Source of the DNA: Paraconexibacter algicola
GTDB lineage: Bacteria > Actinomycetota > Thermoleophilia > Solirubrobacterales > Solirubrobacteraceae
DNA: 64,000 bases
Reading direction: 5' to 3'
Assembly (NCBI RefSeq): GCF_003044185.1
Contig: NZ_PYYB01000001.1
Location: 620,001 to 684,000, forward strand
Shown here: in pieces, positions 41,421 to 52,750 of the stretch
Numbering within the stretch: the stretch's first letter is position 1
Layout: each line of letters starts with the position of its first letter
Position numbers and translations under genes: made by a program
The notes under the pieces: generated by a model
Seen by the model: the letters and a program-made list of their open reading frames with translations, nothing else
Told to the model about the DNA's origin: nothing
Database searches by the model: none

Positions 41421-42047
41421 TCAGACGGGCCGCGCGGGGCTGCCGCCGACGTGCGCGCCCGGCGGCACGTCCTTCGTCACCACCGAGCCCGGACGCACCA
41501 CCGCGCCAGCCCCGATCGTCACGCCCGGGTTGACGATCACGCCGGTGCCGAGCGTCGCGCCGTCCTCGATCCGCACGGGCCGCGGCGCGGCCATCGGCTG
41601 CTGCGCGACCGGCGTGTCCGGGTCCCGGTAGTCGTGGTAGGTGTCGCCGATGAGGATCCGGTCGCCGCCGAGCACGTCGGCGCCGATCGTCACCTCCCCC
41701 AGGCAGGCGATCGTGAGGTCGCGCCCGAAGCGCGTGCGGTCCCCGATCGTCAGCCGCGGGTCGAACGCCTGCCGGGGCACCGCATCGCCCTGGGTGACCT
41801 GGACCGAGCGGTCCTGCGTCAGCGCGAACCACGTGTAGTCGCCCAGGTGCACGTCGGCCCCGATGAACACGCACTCCGGCTGCGTGACCGTGCGTGGCCA
41901 GCCGATCGTCGACCCGGCGCCGAACGCGCCGAACGGCGGGATCCGCCGGCGCCGCCGCCAGCGCTGCCGCCACGACAGGCCGCGGTCGCGCGCCGCGTGG
42001 TCGATCACCCCGCGCCGATCCGTAGAAGAGGGAGATTGAGCCGCCAT
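41421..42047 (-). CDS. Left-handed beta-helix (hexapeptide) acyltransferase
   Basis: A 208-residue transferase-like protein. From about residue 45 on, hexapeptide rungs appear (FIGADVHLGDYTWF, LTIGDRTRFGRDLTIACLGEVTIGADV, VIVNPGVTIGAGAVVRPGSVVTKDVPPGAHVGGSPA), the usual end of O-acetyltransferases. The N-terminal WRQRWRRRRRIPPFGAFG is strongly basic. The acceptor is unknown; capsule or lipid sugars are common for the family. TAGCCT ends 9 bases upstream of the ATG. Confidence 0.85.
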   Translation of the reverse strand: MAAQSPSSTDRRGVIDHAARDRGLSWRQRWRRRRRIPPFGAFGAGSTIGWPRTVTQPECVFIGADVHLGDYTWFALTQDRSVQVTQGDAVPRQAFDPRLTIGDRTRFGRDLTIACLGEVTIGADVLGGDRILIGDTYHDYRDPDTPVAQQPMAAPRPVRIEDGATLGTGVIVNPGVTIGAGAVVRPGSVVTKDVPPGAHVGGSPARPV

Positions 42048-42056
42048 CGCGCGGGA

Positions 42057-42062
42057 AGGCTA
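42057..42062 (-). promoter_or_regulatory. Leaderless-type -10 box, TAGCCT
   Basis: TAGCCT on the minus strand ends 9 bases before the acyltransferase ATG at 42047. The divergent citrate synthase has a TAGTAT box at 42074-42079 with a leader and an AAGGAG site. Confidence 0.45.
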
Positions 42063-42117
42063 TCCACGCCGACTAGTATGCGGCTGACCCCGAGAGAGAC
42101 CCCGAAGGAGCACGTCA

Positions 42118-43443
<1,326 letters not shown>

Positions 43444-43447
43444 GCCG

Positions 43448-43900
43448 ATGGCCCCCTCCGCCGCCCACGCCGACCGGTTCCGGGAGCTCGCCGCCGGCGG
43501 GACCCCCGTGCCGGTCGCGGACGCCCACGCCCTCTTCGACGCGCTCGACGCCGTCGACTGCGAGGAGATGCTGGGCGAGTGGGACGGCGGCGTGATCGTG
43601 ACCGGCCACCCGGGCGAGCAGCAGCTCGGCGCGCTCGGGTGGGCCGGCAAGTCGTTCCGGGGTCGCGACGACGTCGACCCGATCGTCTGCCGGACCGCCG
43701 ACGGCGGCCGGGAGGCGAACCCGATCCTCGGCGCGGCGACCTTGCGCGCGGTCGAGCACCGCGGCGTCGTCACCGCGACGATGGTCTACGACAAGCACCC
43801 GGTGTTCGACCACTTCCGCCGGGTGGACGAGCGGACCGTCCTGGGGCTGATGGACCGCAAGGGCGACGCGCCGCTCTTCTTCTGGCTCACGCGCGCCTGA
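43448..43900 (+). CDS. GXWXG / DUF4334 family protein
   Basis: A 150-residue cytoplasmic protein. The N-terminal DALDAVDCEEMLGEWDGG carries the GxWxG motif; the remainder (GWAGKSFRGRDDVDPIV, ATMVYDKHPVFDHFRRVDERTVLGLMDRKG) matches the DUF4334 domain. The family function is unknown; it may bind a lipid or small molecule. It starts 4 bases after gltA and is probably co-transcribed with it, a link that is likely positional only. Confidence 0.82.
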   Translation: MAPSAAHADRFRELAAGGTPVPVADAHALFDALDAVDCEEMLGEWDGGVIVTGHPGEQQLGALGWAGKSFRGRDDVDPIVCRTADGGREANPILGAATLRAVEHRGVVTATMVYDKHPVFDHFRRVDERTVLGLMDRKGDAPLFFWLTRA

Positions 43901-43902
43901 AG

Positions 43903-43918
43903 CTGACGCCGGCGTCAG
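43903..43918. repeat. Perfect 16-base palindrome CTGACGCC/GGCGTCAG
   Basis: A loopless inverted repeat 2 bases after the GXWXG stop and 51 bases before the GNAT start. It could be a terminator stem or a protein-binding site for the GNAT promoter. Confidence 0.5.
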
Positions 43919-43956
43919 TCGGTGACCGCACGCACACACGTTCGCCCCGATCGGCG

Positions 43957-43962
43957 TACCGT
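43957..43962 (+). promoter_or_regulatory. Leaderless-type -10 box, TACCGT
   Basis: TACCGT ends 7 bases before the GTG of the GNAT gene. Confidence 0.45.
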
Positions 43963-43969
43963 TGGGTAG

Positions 43970-44545
43970 GTGTTCGCGCAACTTCTTGGATATCGCTTCA
44001 TGTCGCTCCGCGACGGCCGGCGCGTCCTCGTGCGGCCGGTCAGTCCCGACGACAAGGCCCTGATCGCCTGGGGCGTCTCGCAGCTGTCCCGCGAGTCGTC
44101 GTACCTGCGGTTCTTCTCCACCCGCAACAAGCTCTCCGCCGGGGAGCTGCGCTATCTCACCGAGGTCGACCACGTCGACCACGAGGCGCTCGTCGCCGTC
44201 CTCGCCGACGACCCCTCGACGCTCGTCGGGGTCGCGCGGTTCGTCCGCCAGACCGACGACCCGGAGGCGGCCGAGGTCGCCATGACGATCGGTGACCCGT
44301 TCCAGGGCCAGGGCGTCGGCCGCGAGCTGCTCGAGCTGCTGATGGAGGCCGGGCGCGAGCGCGGCATCCGCCGCTTCGTGGCGATCATGCTCGCCGAGAA
44401 CACCGGGGCGCAGCGCCTCTTCGGCAACGCCGGGCCGGTGCTCGAGATCCGCCGCGACGGCGGCGAGGTCCGCCTCGTGTTCGACCTCGGCACCGAGCGC
44501 ACCCGCCCGCGCGCCGAGATCCCCGAGCTGCTCGCCGCCGCCTGA
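43970..44545 (+). CDS. GNAT-family N-acetyltransferase
   Basis: A 191-residue acetyltransferase. SLRDGRRVLVRPVSPDDKALI and ESSYLRFFSTRNKLSAGELRYLTEVDHVDHEAL resemble the acetyltransferase part of protein lysine acetyltransferases (Pat-type), while VAMTIGDPFQGQGVGRELLELLMEAG supplies the acetyl-CoA binding R/QxxGxG/A motif (QGQGVG). Protein acetylation is a reasonable guess. No cyclic-nucleotide domain is fused, unlike mycobacterial Pat. Confidence 0.87.
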   Translation: MFAQLLGYRFMSLRDGRRVLVRPVSPDDKALIAWGVSQLSRESSYLRFFSTRNKLSAGELRYLTEVDHVDHEALVAVLADDPSTLVGVARFVRQTDDPEAAEVAMTIGDPFQGQGVGRELLELLMEAGRERGIRRFVAIMLAENTGAQRLFGNAGPVLEIRRDGGEVRLVFDLGTERTRPRAEIPELLAAA

Positions 44546-44553
44546 GCGGCCGC

Positions 44554-44559
44554 TAGGGT
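44554..44559 (+). promoter_or_regulatory. Leaderless-type -10 box, TAGGGT
   Basis: TAGGGT ends 10 bases before the ATG at 44570. Confidence 0.4.
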
Positions 44560-44569
44560 CGGCGTCCCC

Positions 44570-44911
44570 ATGGATGCCCACCTGAAGCTGCTGGCCGAGG
44601 CCGGCCTGAAGATCGGCGAGGCGGAGGAGGCCCTCGACGAGGGCGTCTTCACCCACGCGCGCGACCTGCTCGACGAGGCCGAGGCGGCGCTCGCCGCCCT
44701 GCGCGCGGCGTGGCCGGACATGAGCGCGGCCGAGCGCCGGATCATCGGCGCGTCGGCCAAGCCCGTCGCCGACCGGGCCGCGGCAGCCGCCGCCCGGATC
44801 CCCCGGCGGCGGGCCCTGTCGGAGGGTGCGCCCGAGGTCGACCCCGACGAGGACGTCGAGCCCGGCGCGGCGCCCGTCGTCACCGACCAGCGGACCGACG
44901 GCGCCGGCTGA
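44570..44911 (+). CDS. Small helical protein of unknown function
   Basis: A 113-residue protein. Residues 1-75 are amphipathic helices rich in Ala, Glu and Leu (LAEAGLKIGEAEEALDEGVF, ARDLLDEAEAALAALRAAW) and could form a helical bundle; the last 40 residues are acidic and disordered. No relative is recognised. It is followed after 1 base by another small gene, and both have normal codon bias. Confidence 0.65.
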   Translation: MDAHLKLLAEAGLKIGEAEEALDEGVFTHARDLLDEAEAALAALRAAWPDMSAAERRIIGASAKPVADRAAAAAARIPRRRALSEGAPEVDPDEDVEPGAAPVVTDQRTDGAG

Positions 44912-44912
44912 C

Positions 44913-45248
44913 ATGGCGCTGACCGTCGTCGTCCGCGTGCGCGGGAAGGTGCACAAGCACCCCTGCCCGGACCTCGACGAGGCGCTCGCGGTCCTCGAAC
45001 GCGAGCTGCGCGCCACCGCCACCGCCGTCGGGCGCACCGGCGACACGACCGTGCTCGGCCGCGACTACGCGCCCGAGGCCCAGGTCGTCGTGCGCGGCGA
45101 GCTGCGCGGCGGTCCGCGCCACGCCGGCATCGACGTGCGCGGGGACGGCTCGGCGCAGGCCTGGACCGGCCGGGTGCGCAAGCAGCCCGTCGCGCCGCAG
45201 GGCCGCGAGGACGCCTACCGGGCGCTGCGGCGCGCGCTCGGCGCCTAG
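44913..45248 (+). CDS. Small beta-rich protein of unknown function
   Basis: A 111-residue protein beginning MALTVVVRVRGKVHKHP. The pattern is an alpha/beta fold: helix DLDEALAVLERELRATATAV, strands around VVVRGELRG and AGIDVRGDGSAQAWTG, and a C-terminal helix REDAYRALRRALG. No family is recognised. The ATG lies 1 base after the previous stop, so the two are probably coupled. Confidence 0.65.
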   Translation: MALTVVVRVRGKVHKHPCPDLDEALAVLERELRATATAVGRTGDTTVLGRDYAPEAQVVVRGELRGGPRHAGIDVRGDGSAQAWTGRVRKQPVAPQGREDAYRALRRALGA

Positions 45249-45277
45249 GCGGCCGGGACGCCCGCCGTCCGGGACGA

Positions 45278-46444
<1,167 letters not shown>

Positions 46445-46456
46445 GTGTGCTGCCAC

Positions 46457-47296
46457 CTACCCCTTGACGGCGCCGGACGTGAGCCCCGCCACGATCCGGC
46501 GCTGGAAGATCAGGACGAAGACGATGATCGGGATCGTCACCAGGATCGCGGCGGCGGCGATGTTGCCGGTCGGCGCGGTGAACTGGGACTCCCCGGTGAA
46601 GAACGCGATCGCCGCCGGGACCGTGCGTGACGCGTCCGACGAGGTCAGCGAGATCGAGAAGACGAAGTCGTTCCAGCAGAAGATGAAGACGAGGATCGCC
46701 GCCGTGAACATGCCGGGGGCGGCGAGCGGCACGATCACCTTGCGGAACGCCTGGAACGGCGTGGCGCCGTCGACCTGGGCGGCCTCCTCGAGGTCGAACG
46801 GGATCTCGCGGAAGAACGCGACGAGGATGTAGATCGCCAGCGGCAGCGCGAACGTCAGGTACGGGATGATCAACCCGAGGTACGTGTCGTAGATGTGCAG
46901 CGCCCGCCACATGTCGAACAGCGGGCCGACCGTGGAGATCGGCGGGAACATCGCGATCGCCAGCGCGCCGGCGAGGATCGCGCGACGGCCCGGGAACTCC
47001 AGGCGCGCGATCGCGTAGGCGGTGAAGGACGCGAGCACGATCGCGATCGACGTGGCGATCAGCGCGATGAGGATCGAGTTGATCAGCGGTCGCAGCAGCG
47101 GCGAGTCGAGCCCCCCCTCGAACAGGGTCGTGTAGTTGTCCAGCGTCCACTGCGCCGGGACGAGCCGCCCGTCCCCGACCGTCGCGGGCGTCTTGAACGA
47201 CAGCATCAGCAGCCACAGGACCGGGGTCAGCGCGCTGATCAGCACGGCCGCGAGGCCGACGGTCCAGAAGAGCTTCTCGCGACCGGTGGACCGCAC
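46457..47296 (-). CDS. ABC sugar permease, MalG/SugB type
   Basis: A 279-residue inner-membrane subunit with six helices. The EAA loop [21 protein letters not shown] couples to the ATPase. The first helix ([20 protein letters not shown]) and the P2-type domain (about 30-75) are normal for MalG. The GTG at 47296 has GGAGGT 5-6 bases upstream, inside the end of the MalF-type gene. Confidence 0.92.
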   Translation of the reverse strand: MRSTGREKLFWTVGLAAVLISALTPVLWLLMLSFKTPATVGDGRLVPAQWTLDNYTTLFEGGLDSPLLRPLINSILIALIATSIAIVLASFTAYAIARLEFPGRRAILAGALAIAMFPPISTVGPLFDMWRALHIYDTYLGLIIPYLTFALPLAIYILVAFFREIPFDLEEAAQVDGATPFQAFRKVIVPLAAPGMFTAAILVFIFCWNDFVFSISLTSSDASRTVPAAIAFFTGESQFTAPTGNIAAAAILVTIPIIVFVLIFQRRIVAGLTSGAVKG

Positions 47297-47298
47297 GG

Positions 47299-48207
47299 CT
47301 AGACCTCCCGGCCCGGGGCCTGGGTGCCGAGGCCGCGCGTGAAGACGACCGCGATCGCCACGACGAGGACGAACAGCAGCACCGACACGGTCGAGCCCAG
47401 CCCGAGGTTCAACCGCGAGATGAGCTGGTTGTAGCCGAGGATCGACACGGACTCGGTGTCCTGCGCGCCGCGGGTCATCACGAAGATCGAGTCGAAGACC
47501 CGGAAGGCCTCCAGCGTGCGGAACAGCAGCGCGACGAGGATCGCCGGCCGCATCAGCGGCAGCGTGATCCGCGTGAACCGCTGCCACGCGTTCGCGCCGT
47601 CGACCTTCGCCGCCTCGTAGAGGCTCTCGTCGATCGTGGTGAGACCGGCGAGCAGCAGGAGCGCCATGAACGGCGTGGTCTTCCAGACCTCCGCCATGAC
47701 GATCACGACCATCGAGGAGAACCGCTCCCCGAACCAGGCCTTGTCGTCGTCGACGAACGGCAGCCCGTTCACGAACCCCGCCGACGGGTCGAAGGCGTAG
47801 AACCACGCGAACGCGGCGACGACCGTGACGATGCCGTACGGGATCAGGACCGCGGTGCGCGCGACGCCGCGGCCGAAGATCGCCCGGTGCATGACCATCG
47901 CGAGCGCGAGGCCGAGCACGAGCTCGATCGCCACCGACACGACCGCGATCACGACCGTGTTGAACAGCGCGGTCCACCAGAGCTCCGAGGTGAGGACCGT
48001 GACGTAGTTGGCCAGGCCGACGAAGCCGCCCTCGCCCGGGAAGCGCAGGTCCTTCTCCTGGAGCGAGAGGACGACCGCGTAGCCGATCGGGTACGCGGTG
48101 ACGAGCAGCATCACCGCCACCGCGGGGGCGCACAGCAGCAGGCCCAGCCGCCGCTCGGCGCGGGCGCGCTCGGACAGGACCGGCTTCGGGCCCGACGCGC
48201 GGGCCAT
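47299..48207 (-). CDS. ABC sugar permease, MalF/SugA type
   Basis: A 302-residue permease with six helices and EAA loop [21 protein letters not shown]. It lacks the large P2 domain of E. coli MalF, as is usual for three-component CUT1 importers of actinobacteria. Its ATG directly follows the stop of the binding-protein gene. Confidence 0.92.
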   Translation of the reverse strand: MARASGPKPVLSERARAERRLGLLLCAPAVAVMLLVTAYPIGYAVVLSLQEKDLRFPGEGGFVGLANYVTVLTSELWWTALFNTVVIAVVSVAIELVLGLALAMVMHRAIFGRGVARTAVLIPYGIVTVVAAFAWFYAFDPSAGFVNGLPFVDDDKAWFGERFSSMVVIVMAEVWKTTPFMALLLLAGLTTIDESLYEAAKVDGANAWQRFTRITLPLMRPAILVALLFRTLEAFRVFDSIFVMTRGAQDTESVSILGYNQLISRLNLGLGSTVSVLLFVLVVAIAVVFTRGLGTQAPGREV

Positions 48208-49452
48208 CTACAGCAGCCCCTCGCGGTCGATCGCCTGCTGGACCTTCTCGCGCAGGTCGTCGTAGGCCTTGGCCGGGTCGAGCTTCGTCAGCGGGTGCAG
48301 CGCCCGCTGGATCGCCAGCGACACGTCCTGGTAGGCGGGCGACTCCGACGGGCGCGGCTCCGCGTCCTCGATCGACTCCCGGATCGTGCGGGCGAAGCCC
48401 GGGTAGGCGTCCTTCACCGTGCGACGGTCGAACAGGTCGGGGCGCACGGGCGGCAGGCCCTCGCGCTTGGTGACCTCGAGCTGGTTGCGCGACGAGACGA
48501 GGCACTCGATCGCGTCCCAGGCGCGGTCCGGGTCCTTCGCGTAGGACGACACGCCGAGGTTGAAGCCGCCCAGCGGCGGGTTGCTCGGCCGCGAGGGGTC
48601 GACGCGCGGGTACTTCGCCGCGGCCATCTGCTCGTACACGGCCGGGGCGTTGGCCTTCGCGGCCGGGTAGACGAACGGGTAGTTCAGCTCGAACGTCGCG
48701 GTGCCCGCCTCGAAGCTCTTGCTCGCCGAGTCCTCGTCGGAGGTGTCGATGTCGGCGGTGCCGTGGGTGCGGGCGAGGCGCGCGAGGATCTCCAGGGCGC
48801 GCACGGTCGGGGCGCGCCGCAGGCCGAGGCGGTCCGGACCGTCGAGGACGCGCGTGCCGGCGGAGTTGATCAGCGCGCTCGCCAGCACGACGAGGCCCTC
48901 GTAGCGGGAGCCCTGGATCGCGACGACCCCGTCGTCGCCGAGCCGGTCGGCCTCGTCGAGCAGCTCGTCCCAGGTGCGCGGCGCCCGGTCGACCCGGTCC
49001 TTGCGGTACCAGAGCAGCTGCGTGTTGGACCACAGCGGCGCCGCGTACAGGCGGTTCTCGAAGGTCGCCGTCCGGCGGACGCTGTCGAAGACGCCGCGGG
49101 TGAGCGTCGCGCGCCGGGCGGCGGGAACGGGGCGCAGCCAGCCGGCGTTCGCGAACTCGCCGGTCCAGACGACGTCGGCGCCGATGATGTCGATCGTGTC
49201 GTCCTCGGCGCCGAGGCGGCGGACGAGCTGCTCGCGCTGCTGGTCGGCCTGGCTGGGGAGGTACTCGAGCCGGATCCGGTAGCGGCCGTCGGACTGCCGG
49301 CTGCAGCGGTCGGCGAGCACGTCGAGCGCACCGCCGGGCTGCTTGGCGATGAACCAGGTCAGGGTGCGAGAGCCGGAGTCCTCGCCCGACCCGCACGCGG
49401 ACAGCGCGACGGTGGCGAGCAGGACGAGGGTGAGTGCGGTGACCCGGCGCAT
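48208..49452 (-). CDS. Sugar-binding lipoprotein, LpqY-like
   Basis: A 414-residue extracytoplasmic solute-binding protein. The signal peptide ends with a lipobox LSAC, so Cys20 is lipid-modified. The body matches CUT1 binding proteins ([59 protein letters not shown]). The order SBP-permease-permease-ATPase and the WTGEF segment resemble the trehalose importer LpqY-SugABC of mycobacteria; the substrate is inferred to be trehalose or another alpha-glucoside. Confidence 0.87.
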   Translation of the reverse strand: MRRVTALTLVLLATVALSACGSGEDSGSRTLTWFIAKQPGGALDVLADRCSRQSDGRYRIRLEYLPSQADQQREQLVRRLGAEDDTIDIIGADVVWTGEFANAGWLRPVPAARRATLTRGVFDSVRRTATFENRLYAAPLWSNTQLLWYRKDRVDRAPRTWDELLDEADRLGDDGVVAIQGSRYEGLVVLASALINSAGTRVLDGPDRLGLRRAPTVRALEILARLARTHGTADIDTSDEDSASKSFEAGTATFELNYPFVYPAAKANAPAVYEQMAAAKYPRVDPSRPSNPPLGGFNLGVSSYAKDPDRAWDAIECLVSSRNQLEVTKREGLPPVRPDLFDRRTVKDAYPGFARTIRESIEDAEPRPSESPAYQDVSLAIQRALHPLTKLDPAKAYDDLREKVQQAIDREGLL

Positions 49453-49516
49453 GCCTGCCGCTCGGTACCCGGCGCATCGCGGCGGCGAACGCGGATCGCG
49501 CGCCGAGGCGCCCGGC

Positions 49517-50191
49517 CTACAGGTGCAGCCCGGCGCCGTTGGCCTTCAGCCAGCGCTGCGGCTCGCGGTAGCCCGGGCAGTGCCGGGCCACGAGCGCCCA
49601 GAACCGCGGGCCGTGGTTCATCTCGACCAGGTGGCACGCCTCGTGCCAGATCACGTAGTCGAGGACCGGTTCGGGCGCCAGCAGCAGCCGCCAGTTGAAG
49701 CTCAGCGCCCCGTCGGAGGTGCACGAGCCCCAGCGGGTCTTCTGGTCGCGGATCGTCAGCCGCGTGACGGTCCGCCCCAGGCGCGTGGCGGCCGCGTCGA
49801 CGCGCGGCCCGATCTCGCCGCGGGCGGCGCGCCGGTACCAGCGCTCGAGCGCGTCGCGCTGCCCGGCCGCGGCGGGCGGGACGAGCAGCACGTCGCCGCG
49901 ACGGTGCACGCGGGTGCGGCCCGGCTCCTCACGCAGCCACAGGTCGAAGCCGAGGTAGGGGACGACGCCCGGCGGCCGCTCGAACCGCGCGAGCAGCGCG
50001 GCCTGCTCGGCCAGGCGCCGCTCGATCCACGGGCGCAGCTCGACGATCGCGCGCTCCGCCTCGGCCTCCCGCGCCCGGGCCGGGAGCACGACCTCGACGC
50101 CCTCCCGCGGGTCGACGGTCACCCGCACGCGCCGCGCCCGCGGCGAGCGACGGATCGTGTACGGGATGTCGTGCGAGGGCCGGGACGCCAC
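49517..50191 (-). CDS. YgjP-like metallopeptidase-fold protein (M48/DUF45)
   Basis: A 224-residue cytoplasmic protein. Zinc-ligand HExxH appears as HEACH (His183, Glu184, His187) in YVIWHEACHLVEMNHGPRF, with the third ligand probably the His of NHGPRF, and the family block TRWGSCTSDGALSFNWRL upstream. The family hydrolyses unknown substrates. The GTG at 50191 has TACCCT ending 9 bases upstream. Confidence 0.87.
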   Translation of the reverse strand: MASRPSHDIPYTIRRSPRARRVRVTVDPREGVEVVLPARAREAEAERAIVELRPWIERRLAEQAALLARFERPPGVVPYLGFDLWLREEPGRTRVHRRGDVLLVPPAAAGQRDALERWYRRAARGEIGPRVDAAATRLGRTVTRLTIRDQKTRWGSCTSDGALSFNWRLLLAPEPVLDYVIWHEACHLVEMNHGPRFWALVARHCPGYREPQRWLKANGAGLHL

Positions 50192-50200
50192 GGGCCCGCA

Positions 50201-50206
50201 AGGGTA
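50201..50206 (-). promoter_or_regulatory. Leaderless-type -10 box, TACCCT
   Basis: TACCCT on the minus strand ends 9 bases before the GTG of the YgjP-like gene. Confidence 0.45.
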
Positions 50207-50223
50207 CGACCCGGCGCCGACGG

Positions 50224-50244
50224 GCCCGCGCCCGTCGCGCGGGC
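50224..50244 (-). terminator. Hairpin after the DUF445 gene
   Basis: Eight-base perfect arms GCCCGCGC and GCGCGGGC with a 5-base loop begin 2 bases after the DUF445 stop. No U-tract. Confidence 0.4.
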
Positions 50245-50246
50245 GC

Positions 50247-51488
50247 TCAGAGCAGCTCGGACAGCGCGTGGATCAGCAGGCCCGCGAGGCCGCCGACGAC
50301 GGTGCCGTTGATGCGGATGAACTGCAGGTCGCGGCCGACCATCAGCTCCAGCCGTCGCGCCGCCTCGTCGCCGTCCCACTGGTCGATCGTGTGCGTGATG
50401 ACGGTGGTCAGCTCGGCCCCGTAGGTGTCGACGAGGGACGTGACGGCCTCCGCCGTGCGCTCGTCGACGCGGGCGCGCAGCGCGTCGTCGGCCAGGAGCC
50501 GGGCGCCGAGGTCGGCGAGCAGGACGCTCGCGCGCTCCTGCAGGGCGCCGCGCTCGTCGCGCAGCGCGGCGGTCAGCGCCTCCCGCACGGAGAGCGTCAG
50601 CGACGTCGCCGCGTCGGCCGCGGCGCGGCCGGCGAGGATCCGGCGCTTGAGCTCGTCGGCCCGGGCGCGGGTGCGCGGGTCGTGCTGCAGGTCGCGGGCG
50701 AGGCGGCGCAGCAGCTCGTCGGCGGCGGCGCGCGCCCGGTGGTGCGGGTCGTCGCGGATCTCGGCGACGAACCGCACGAACTCGCGGTAGACGCGACGGG
50801 ACACGCCGCGCTCGACGAACCGCGGCGACCACTCCGGCAGCCGGTCGGTGACGAGCTCGGTGACCGTGTCGGCGTTGTCGACGAGCCAGTCGTGCGTCTC
50901 GACGATCACGAGGTCGACGACGACCGTGTGGGCGCGGTCGTCCAGGACCCGCTCGAGCACGTGCCCGACGACCGGGGCCAGCGACTCGTTGGCCAGGCGC
51001 GGCAGCACGGCCTGCTCGACGATCGCGCGGACCTCGTCCTCCTGCAGGCCGTCGAGACCCCGGGCGAGCGTCGGCGCGGCGCGGCGCACCACGCGCGCCG
51101 CGTTCTCGGGGCGGCCGATCCAGGTGCCGGCGCGACGGGCGGGCTCCGCGTCGAGCACGCGGTCGCGGACGATCTCGGCGGTGAGGAAGTTCTCGGTGAC
51201 GAACGACTCGAGGCTGCGGCCGAGCTGCTGCTTGCGCCGCGGGATCAGCGCCGTGTGCGGGATCGGCAGCCCGAGCGGGTGACGGAACAGCGCGGTCACC
51301 GCGAACCAGTCCGCGACGGCGCCGACCATCGACGCCTCGGCGGCGGCGTTGACGTAGCCGAGCGCGCCGTCCTGCCCGAAGGTCAGCGCGTAGACGGCGG
51401 CGGCGAGCAGCAGCAGGCCGAGCGCCACCGCCTGCATCCGTCGCAGGCCGCGCAGGCGGGATTCGTCGGTCTCGTGGAGGTCGTTCAT
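50247..51488 (-). CDS. DUF445 family membrane protein
   Basis: A 413-residue protein. An N-terminal helix (AVALGLLLLAAAVYALTF) is followed by the diagnostic EASMVGAVADWFAVTALFRHPLG and PIPHTALIPRRKQQLGRSLESFVTENFLT. The rest is long helices with little hydrophobicity, and a second membrane helix sits at the very C-terminus (INGTVVGGLAGLLIHALSELL). The family function is unknown; some relatives are annotated as YheB/UPF0754. It is divergent from the small gene at 51517. Confidence 0.88.
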   Translation of the reverse strand: MNDLHETDESRLRGLRRMQAVALGLLLLAAAVYALTFGQDGALGYVNAAAEASMVGAVADWFAVTALFRHPLGLPIPHTALIPRRKQQLGRSLESFVTENFLTAEIVRDRVLDAEPARRAGTWIGRPENAARVVRRAAPTLARGLDGLQEDEVRAIVEQAVLPRLANESLAPVVGHVLERVLDDRAHTVVVDLVIVETHDWLVDNADTVTELVTDRLPEWSPRFVERGVSRRVYREFVRFVAEIRDDPHHRARAAADELLRRLARDLQHDPRTRARADELKRRILAGRAAADAATSLTLSVREALTAALRDERGALQERASVLLADLGARLLADDALRARVDERTAEAVTSLVDTYGAELTTVITHTIDQWDGDEAARRLELMVGRDLQFIRINGTVVGGLAGLLIHALSELL

Positions 51489-51500
51489 GGGGGGCTCTGG

Positions 51501-51510
51501 AAGGTACGGT
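51501..51510. promoter_or_regulatory. Bidirectional -10 element AAGGTACGGT
   Basis: Rightward TACGGT (51505-51510) ends 6 bases before the ATG at 51517. Leftward TACCTT (51506-51501) ends 12 bases before the DUF445 ATG. The TA step is shared. The leftward spacing is longer than in other cases. Confidence 0.42.
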
Positions 51511-51516
51511 TCGGGG

Positions 51517-51804
51517 ATGCCGGGCCCGCGCTCGATCGTCCGCCTCCCGCCGCAGGTGCGACCGCCGTTCCGGGTGTTCGTCAGCGGCGTGCCGCAGCGG
51601 GAGGGCGAGGACTATCTCGTCGAGGACGGGTTCCTGGTCTTCCCCGGGCGCGAGCTGCGCAAGGACCGGGTGAGCGGCTGGCGCTGGTTCCTCGGCGCGT
51701 GGGGCGTCGGGACCTATCGCCAGGACGACTCGGTGGACGTGCAGTACGAGCTCGACGGCCGACCGCTGGTCGCGGAGGGCCTGGAGATCGAGCTCGGGCC
51801 GTGA
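51517..51804 (+). CDS. Small conserved-looking protein of unknown function
   Basis: A 95-residue beta-rich protein (PFRVFVSGVPQREGEDYLVEDGFLVFPGREL, then GWRWFLGAWGVGTYRQDDSVDVQYELDG). The Trp-rich stretch and regular strand pattern suggest a small beta sandwich. ATG 51517 is preferred to one 30 bases upstream because TACGGT ends 6 bases before it and the upstream one would overlap the divergent start. It converges on metF with a 10-base gap. Confidence 0.7.
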   Translation: MPGPRSIVRLPPQVRPPFRVFVSGVPQREGEDYLVEDGFLVFPGRELRKDRVSGWRWFLGAWGVGTYRQDDSVDVQYELDGRPLVAEGLEIELGP

Positions 51805-51814
51805 CCCGGGCGCC

Positions 51815-52741
51815 TCAGGCGGTCGCCTTCTCCGGCGGCACGGCGAGGCCGGTCGCGCGCTCCCACGGGCGCCAGAGCTTCAGGGCACTGAGGATCGCGC
51901 GCGTCGCGGGCGAGCGGTTGAGCGTGTAGAAGTGAATGCCGGGGCAGCCGCCGGCGAGCAGGTCGGCGCACTGCAGCGTCGCGTAGGAGACGCCGAGCTC
52001 GGCGACCGCCTCCGGGTTCTCGCGGCGGGCGTCCAGCGCCTGCTCGAGGCCCGCGGGGAGCGCGCAGCCCGACAGCGTCGTCATCCGCTTGATGCCCTCG
52101 ACGTTCGTGATCGGCATGATCCCGGCGATGATCGGGACGGTGATCCCGGCCGCGCGGGCGCGCTCGACGAAGTCGAAGTAGAAGCGGTTCTCGAAGAACA
52201 GCTGGGTGACGAGGAACGTCGCGCCCGCGTCGACCTTCTGCTTGAGGTACTCGAGGTCGGCCTCGGGCGAGACGGCGTCGATGTGCGTCTCCGGGAAGGC
52301 CGCACCGGCGATCGCGAACTCCGGGTACTCCGCGGCGAGCAGCTCGACGAGCTCGCGCGAGTACTCGAGGCCGCCGTCGGTCTTCGTCCAGCGCGTCTCG
52401 CCCGCGGGCGGGTCGCCGCGCAGGGCCAGGACGTTCTCGACGCCCGCGTCGCGCAGCTGGTCCAGCGCGCCGCGCAGGTCGTCGGTCGTGGCGTTGACGC
52501 AGGTGAAGTGCGCCATCGCCTCGAGGCCGAACTTCTCCTTGATCGTGGAGACGATCTCGATCGTCTTCTCGCGGGTGCTGCCGCCGGCGCCGTAGGTGAC
52601 GCTGACGTACGCGGGCTCCAGCGGCTGCAGCTCGCGCAGCGCCGCGTAGAGGTTCTCCTCCCCCGCCTCGGTCTTCGGCGGGAAGAACTCGAAGGAGAAC
52701 GTGGGGTCGCCGTTGCGGGCGAGAAGCTCGTCGATCCTCAT
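51815..52741 (-). CDS. metF: 5,10-methylenetetrahydrofolate reductase
   Basis: A 308-residue TIM-barrel flavoenzyme that makes 5-methyltetrahydrofolate for methionine synthesis. FSFEFFPPKTEAGEENL carries the catalytic Glu; VSVTYGAGGSTREKTIEI, HFTCVNATTDDL, LRGDPPAGE and TQLFFENRFYFDF, IIAGIMPITN are the canonical blocks. The ATG at 52741 is headed by TAAGGT ending 10 bases upstream, within a 26-base palindrome that is a likely operator. Confidence 0.96.
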   Translation of the reverse strand: MRIDELLARNGDPTFSFEFFPPKTEAGEENLYAALRELQPLEPAYVSVTYGAGGSTREKTIEIVSTIKEKFGLEAMAHFTCVNATTDDLRGALDQLRDAGVENVLALRGDPPAGETRWTKTDGGLEYSRELVELLAAEYPEFAIAGAAFPETHIDAVSPEADLEYLKQKVDAGATFLVTQLFFENRFYFDFVERARAAGITVPIIAGIMPITNVEGIKRMTTLSGCALPAGLEQALDARRENPEAVAELGVSYATLQCADLLAGGCPGIHFYTLNRSPATRAILSALKLWRPWERATGLAVPPEKATA

Positions 52742-52750
52742 CTCGCGGCG

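Noticed and set aside
42074-42079. TAGTAT as a complete gltA promoter
   Set aside because: It is a fair -10, but no -35 is seen at the right distance. I mention it only alongside the divergent box.
45249-45277. Terminator between the convergent unknown gene and the ABC ATPase
   Set aside because: Only a 5-base GGACG/CGTCC stem is visible, too weak to list.
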